Shown here: positions 32,646-38,801 of the stretch, one piece after another | Position numbering within the stretch: the stretch's first letter is position 1 | How the letters are laid out: every line of letters starts with the position of its first letter | Assembly (NCBI GenBank): GCA_021325235.1 | Contig: JAJPHN010000018.1 | Coordinates: 1-38,801 of the forward strand | Length of the DNA stretch: 38,801 bases | DNA from: Terriglobia bacterium | Lineage (GTDB): Bacteria > Acidobacteriota > Terriglobia > Bryobacterales > Bryobacteraceae | Direction of reading: 5' to 3' | The notes under the pieces: generated by a model | Databases searched by the model: none | Told to the model about the DNA's origin: nothing | What the model saw: only the letters and a program-made list of their open reading frames with translations | Program-made: the position numbers and the translations under genes

Positions 32646-33374
32646 CTACTGGTTGTATCCCGGAGGCCAGTTGTTTCCTCTTCTGCCCGGGAAATAATCA
32701 ATGGGAAGTTCTTTGAATTTCCCATGATGCTGCGGATCTGGAGCAGCATACCTGCCTAGACTCCACGACAATCCGTCATCGAAATAGAACACACCGCGAG
32801 AAACGTTGACTTTGGTTACGTCCGCCACAGGCATGAAATCGGCCAGGTTGCGCTCAATCTCGGCCATGTAGTCACCGACGTGAACAACGATGGTTTGCTG
32901 CGGCTTCCAATCGAGCGGCGCTCTTTCGGGATGTTCGGGCCTAAGAGGGCGGCCGGTCCTTCCGTCATAAGCATCGATGGTAGGCATTTGACCTAAGTGA
33001 ATCTCTGCCTCCACGCAAGGTTGTGCCGGGCTGCAGTCCCCAACATCCAGGAAGTGAAAGATAATCCCGCCAAATACGATGGTTTTATCTGTTCGGTTGA
33101 CCATCGAAATCGTCATCTGCTGTAGCCAGTTGCTCTCAGCCCTAAAAGGAGCGACCGGCTGAATGACGACGGGCGGCTTTATGAAGAGTCCACATTCCAC
33201 GGTCTTACCCGCGACCGAGATGTTTGATATGAGCACCGCATCCGTGATATGCTCGACATCCATCAGCTTGACGACTTTCTCGCCGCTCTCTTGAGCGTGA
33301 AGAGATCCAAAGAAGGCCAAGAGAAGGCAGAGAGCGTGCGAGCCACAACGAGATGGGTTCAACTGGAGAGTCAC
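32646..33374 (-). CDS. Secreted protein of unknown family
   Basis: A 242-residue protein from GTG 33374 (GGAGG six bases before). A signal peptide covers about residues 1-27 (HALCLLLAFFGSLHAQ). The mature part has two or three cysteines and many short strands (TDAVLISNISVAGKTVECGL, MTISMVNRTDKTIVFGGIIF), suggesting a beta-sandwich. Its C-terminus is rich in Pro, Gly and Tyr (YFPGRRGNNWPPGYNQ). I do not recognise the family. Its start overlaps the stop of the thioredoxin-like gene by four bases, and the cysteine-rich gene follows after 12 bases. A damaged paralogue lies at 30905-31379, which points to local duplication. Confidence 0.78.
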   Translation of the reverse strand: MTLQLNPSRCGSHALCLLLAFFGSLHAQESGEKVVKLMDVEHITDAVLISNISVAGKTVECGLFIKPPVVIQPVAPFRAESNWLQQMTISMVNRTDKTIVFGGIIFHFLDVGDCSPAQPCVEAEIHLGQMPTIDAYDGRTGRPLRPEHPERAPLDWKPQQTIVVHVGDYMAEIERNLADFMPVADVTKVNVSRGVFYFDDGLSWSLGRYAAPDPQHHGKFKELPIDYFPGRRGNNWPPGYNQ

Positions 33375-33948
33375 AATACGCCTCCTCCAGTTGACGAATG
33401 CGAGCCAACAATGGATGTTAAGGCTTGAGCCTGTTCATCGGCGGGAAGCTTCCCAAACCAGGTTTGTTTCACTCGTCCCGAACTATCGATCAGCAGCATG
33501 CTCGGAGTACCCGTCACGCCGATCTTGTCGAGCGGCATCTGCTTGATTTGATCGACGTGGGCGCCGTGGCCTTCGAGATACTGATGCGAAGCGCTGACTG
33601 ACTCCGGAAGCACCGCAACGATCTTAAATGTCTTGCCTGATTTTTGGCTCAACTGCTGGAAAATTGGCGCACTTTCGGTACAGAATGACAGCACGTGGAA
33701 AGCGCCAGAAGAACGGTTTCGCCATTTGCCTTCCAGTCCACGTCCGGGATTTTAGCCTTCAGATTGTCTCCGGCCGAGACGGCTCTCGCCCCCGCCGTTA
33801 TTGGCGTTGGCCGGACAAGTGGACGCGGCAAGAAATAGTTCTTCACGAGCACGATCGACAGCAAAGAAGCCGCGATCAGTGTGGCGATGTTGGCCGCGGC
33901 TTGTAACGAGCTTGAAAGAACCCCGTTTGCGCTGGTTGGTTTTGACAC
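33371..33948 (-). pseudogene. Thioredoxin-like (TlpA/redoxin) gene with a one-base frameshift
   Basis: The N-terminal frame (33948-33649) encodes a TM anchor (about 17-39, AANIATLIAASLLSIVLVKN) and the start of a redoxin domain, GETVLLALSTCCH. The C-terminal frame (to 33371) continues FCTESAPIFQQL and the cis-Pro segment GVTGTPSMLLIDSSGRV. Adding one T beside the TT at 33685-33684 (minus strand) joins them as STCCHFCTESAP, giving a CHFC active-site-like pair and a normal protein of about 192 residues. As sequenced, the protein is cut short before the second active-site Cys. Start: GTG 33948 with GGAGG four bases upstream. It heads the secreted-protein run and overlaps the next gene by four bases. 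Confidence 0.78.
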
Positions 33949-34069
33949 GGATCCTCCGGTAACAAAGCATCAGGTTTAGCACTACAACGAGGCTAATTTA
34001 CCCCCCCGGAAAAAAGAAACAATAGTACGAGATTCGCGAAAAGTACTAACCTTGCGCGGGCTTAGAAAC
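33949..34069. promoter_or_regulatory. Promoter region of the secreted-protein cluster with an inverted repeat
   Basis: This gap is more AT-rich than its surroundings. TAGTAC (34023-34028) and GTACTA (34043-34048) form a 6-bp inverted repeat around a TTCGCGAA palindrome (34033-34040). A weak minus-strand promoter is possible (TTGTTT, 16 bases, TAAATT), with a run of seven G in the spacer. The symmetry suggests an operator, but no regulator gene is adjacent. Confidence 0.4.
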
Positions 34070-34097
34070 AAAAAAGGCGGCCCGTTTCCGAGCCGCC
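34070..34097 (-). terminator. Intrinsic terminator of the rpoBC operon
   Basis: On the minus strand GGCGGCTCG-GAAA-CGGGCCGCC forms a strong hairpin with a GAAA tetraloop and one mismatch, followed directly by six T. It lies 23 bases after the rpoC stop and is a textbook rho-independent terminator. Confidence 0.9.
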
Positions 34098-34119
34098 TGT
34101 TGTTTGACTTATTGGTGAG

Positions 34120-38358
<4,239 letters not shown>

Positions 38359-38451
38359 GAATTGTCCTTGTTTCAATCCAGATGCCAAAATTTCTCAGCT
38401 GCGGAAGCTGAATGCGAGGCATCAATCACGCATCCAGCCCGCATATTCTCT

Positions 38452-38801
<350 letters not shown>

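Overview
The window is a 38.8 kb stretch of GC-rich bacterial chromosome that most resembles an Acidobacteriota genome of the Bryobacter/Solibacter type. This is an inference from the orphan duplicated MacB-like permease (ADOP type, characteristic of that phylum), the RpoB/RpoC sequences and the many secreted proteins of unknown family. No tRNA, rRNA, CRISPR array, insertion sequence or prophage is visible. Genes are dense, and most operons are joined by 4-base start/stop overlaps.

Layout. 0.1-3.7 kb: full-length cobalamin-dependent methionine synthase (metH). 3.8-5.0 kb (minus): ArsR-type regulator, SRPBCC-domain protein and small membrane protein. 5.1-7.3 kb (minus): membrane acyltransferase-like protein, LolA-like protein and a small TM protein. 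7.4-10.0 kb (minus): ADOP permease. 10.2-11.8 kb: folP and mutM, convergent with overlapping ends. 11.9-13.4 kb: ECF-type sigma factor with a zinc-finger anti-sigma factor that has a large unknown outer domain. 13.4-14.7 kb (minus): M20 peptidase. 14.7-22.3 kb (plus): one operon-like run of two alkaline-phosphatase-superfamily enzymes, a small RHH-like protein, an Oxa1/EMC3-like membrane protein, an APC permease and a GH42-like secreted glycosidase. 22.3-24.1 kb (minus): DksA/TraR-like zinc protein, then a membrane Cache-domain sensor preceded by a strikingly structured 5' leader that may be an undescribed regulatory RNA.

24.1-30.9 kb (minus) is a seven-gene trans-4-hydroxy-L-proline catabolic operon: epimerase, three-subunit D-hydroxyproline dehydrogenase (beta, gamma, alpha), DapA-family deaminase, APC transporter and GntR/FCD regulator. 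A palindrome ATTGTATACAAT lies at the operon start, with related sites elsewhere in the cluster. The last pathway enzyme (2-oxoglutarate semialdehyde dehydrogenase) is not in the window.

30.9-33.9 kb (minus) holds an odd secreted-protein cluster: a thioredoxin-like gene broken by a one-base deletion, a secreted protein of unknown family, a cysteine-rich protein with two tandem knottin-like cysteine patterns and EF-hand-like loops, and a frameshifted, truncated copy of the unknown protein. 34.1-38.8 kb (minus): rpoC, with a strong terminator, and the 3' end of rpoB.

The best candidates for something undescribed are the structured leader at 23.77-23.93 kb, the cysteine-knot/redoxin cluster at 30.9-33.9 kb, and the phosphatase-superfamily/EMC3-like module at 14.7-18.4 kb.
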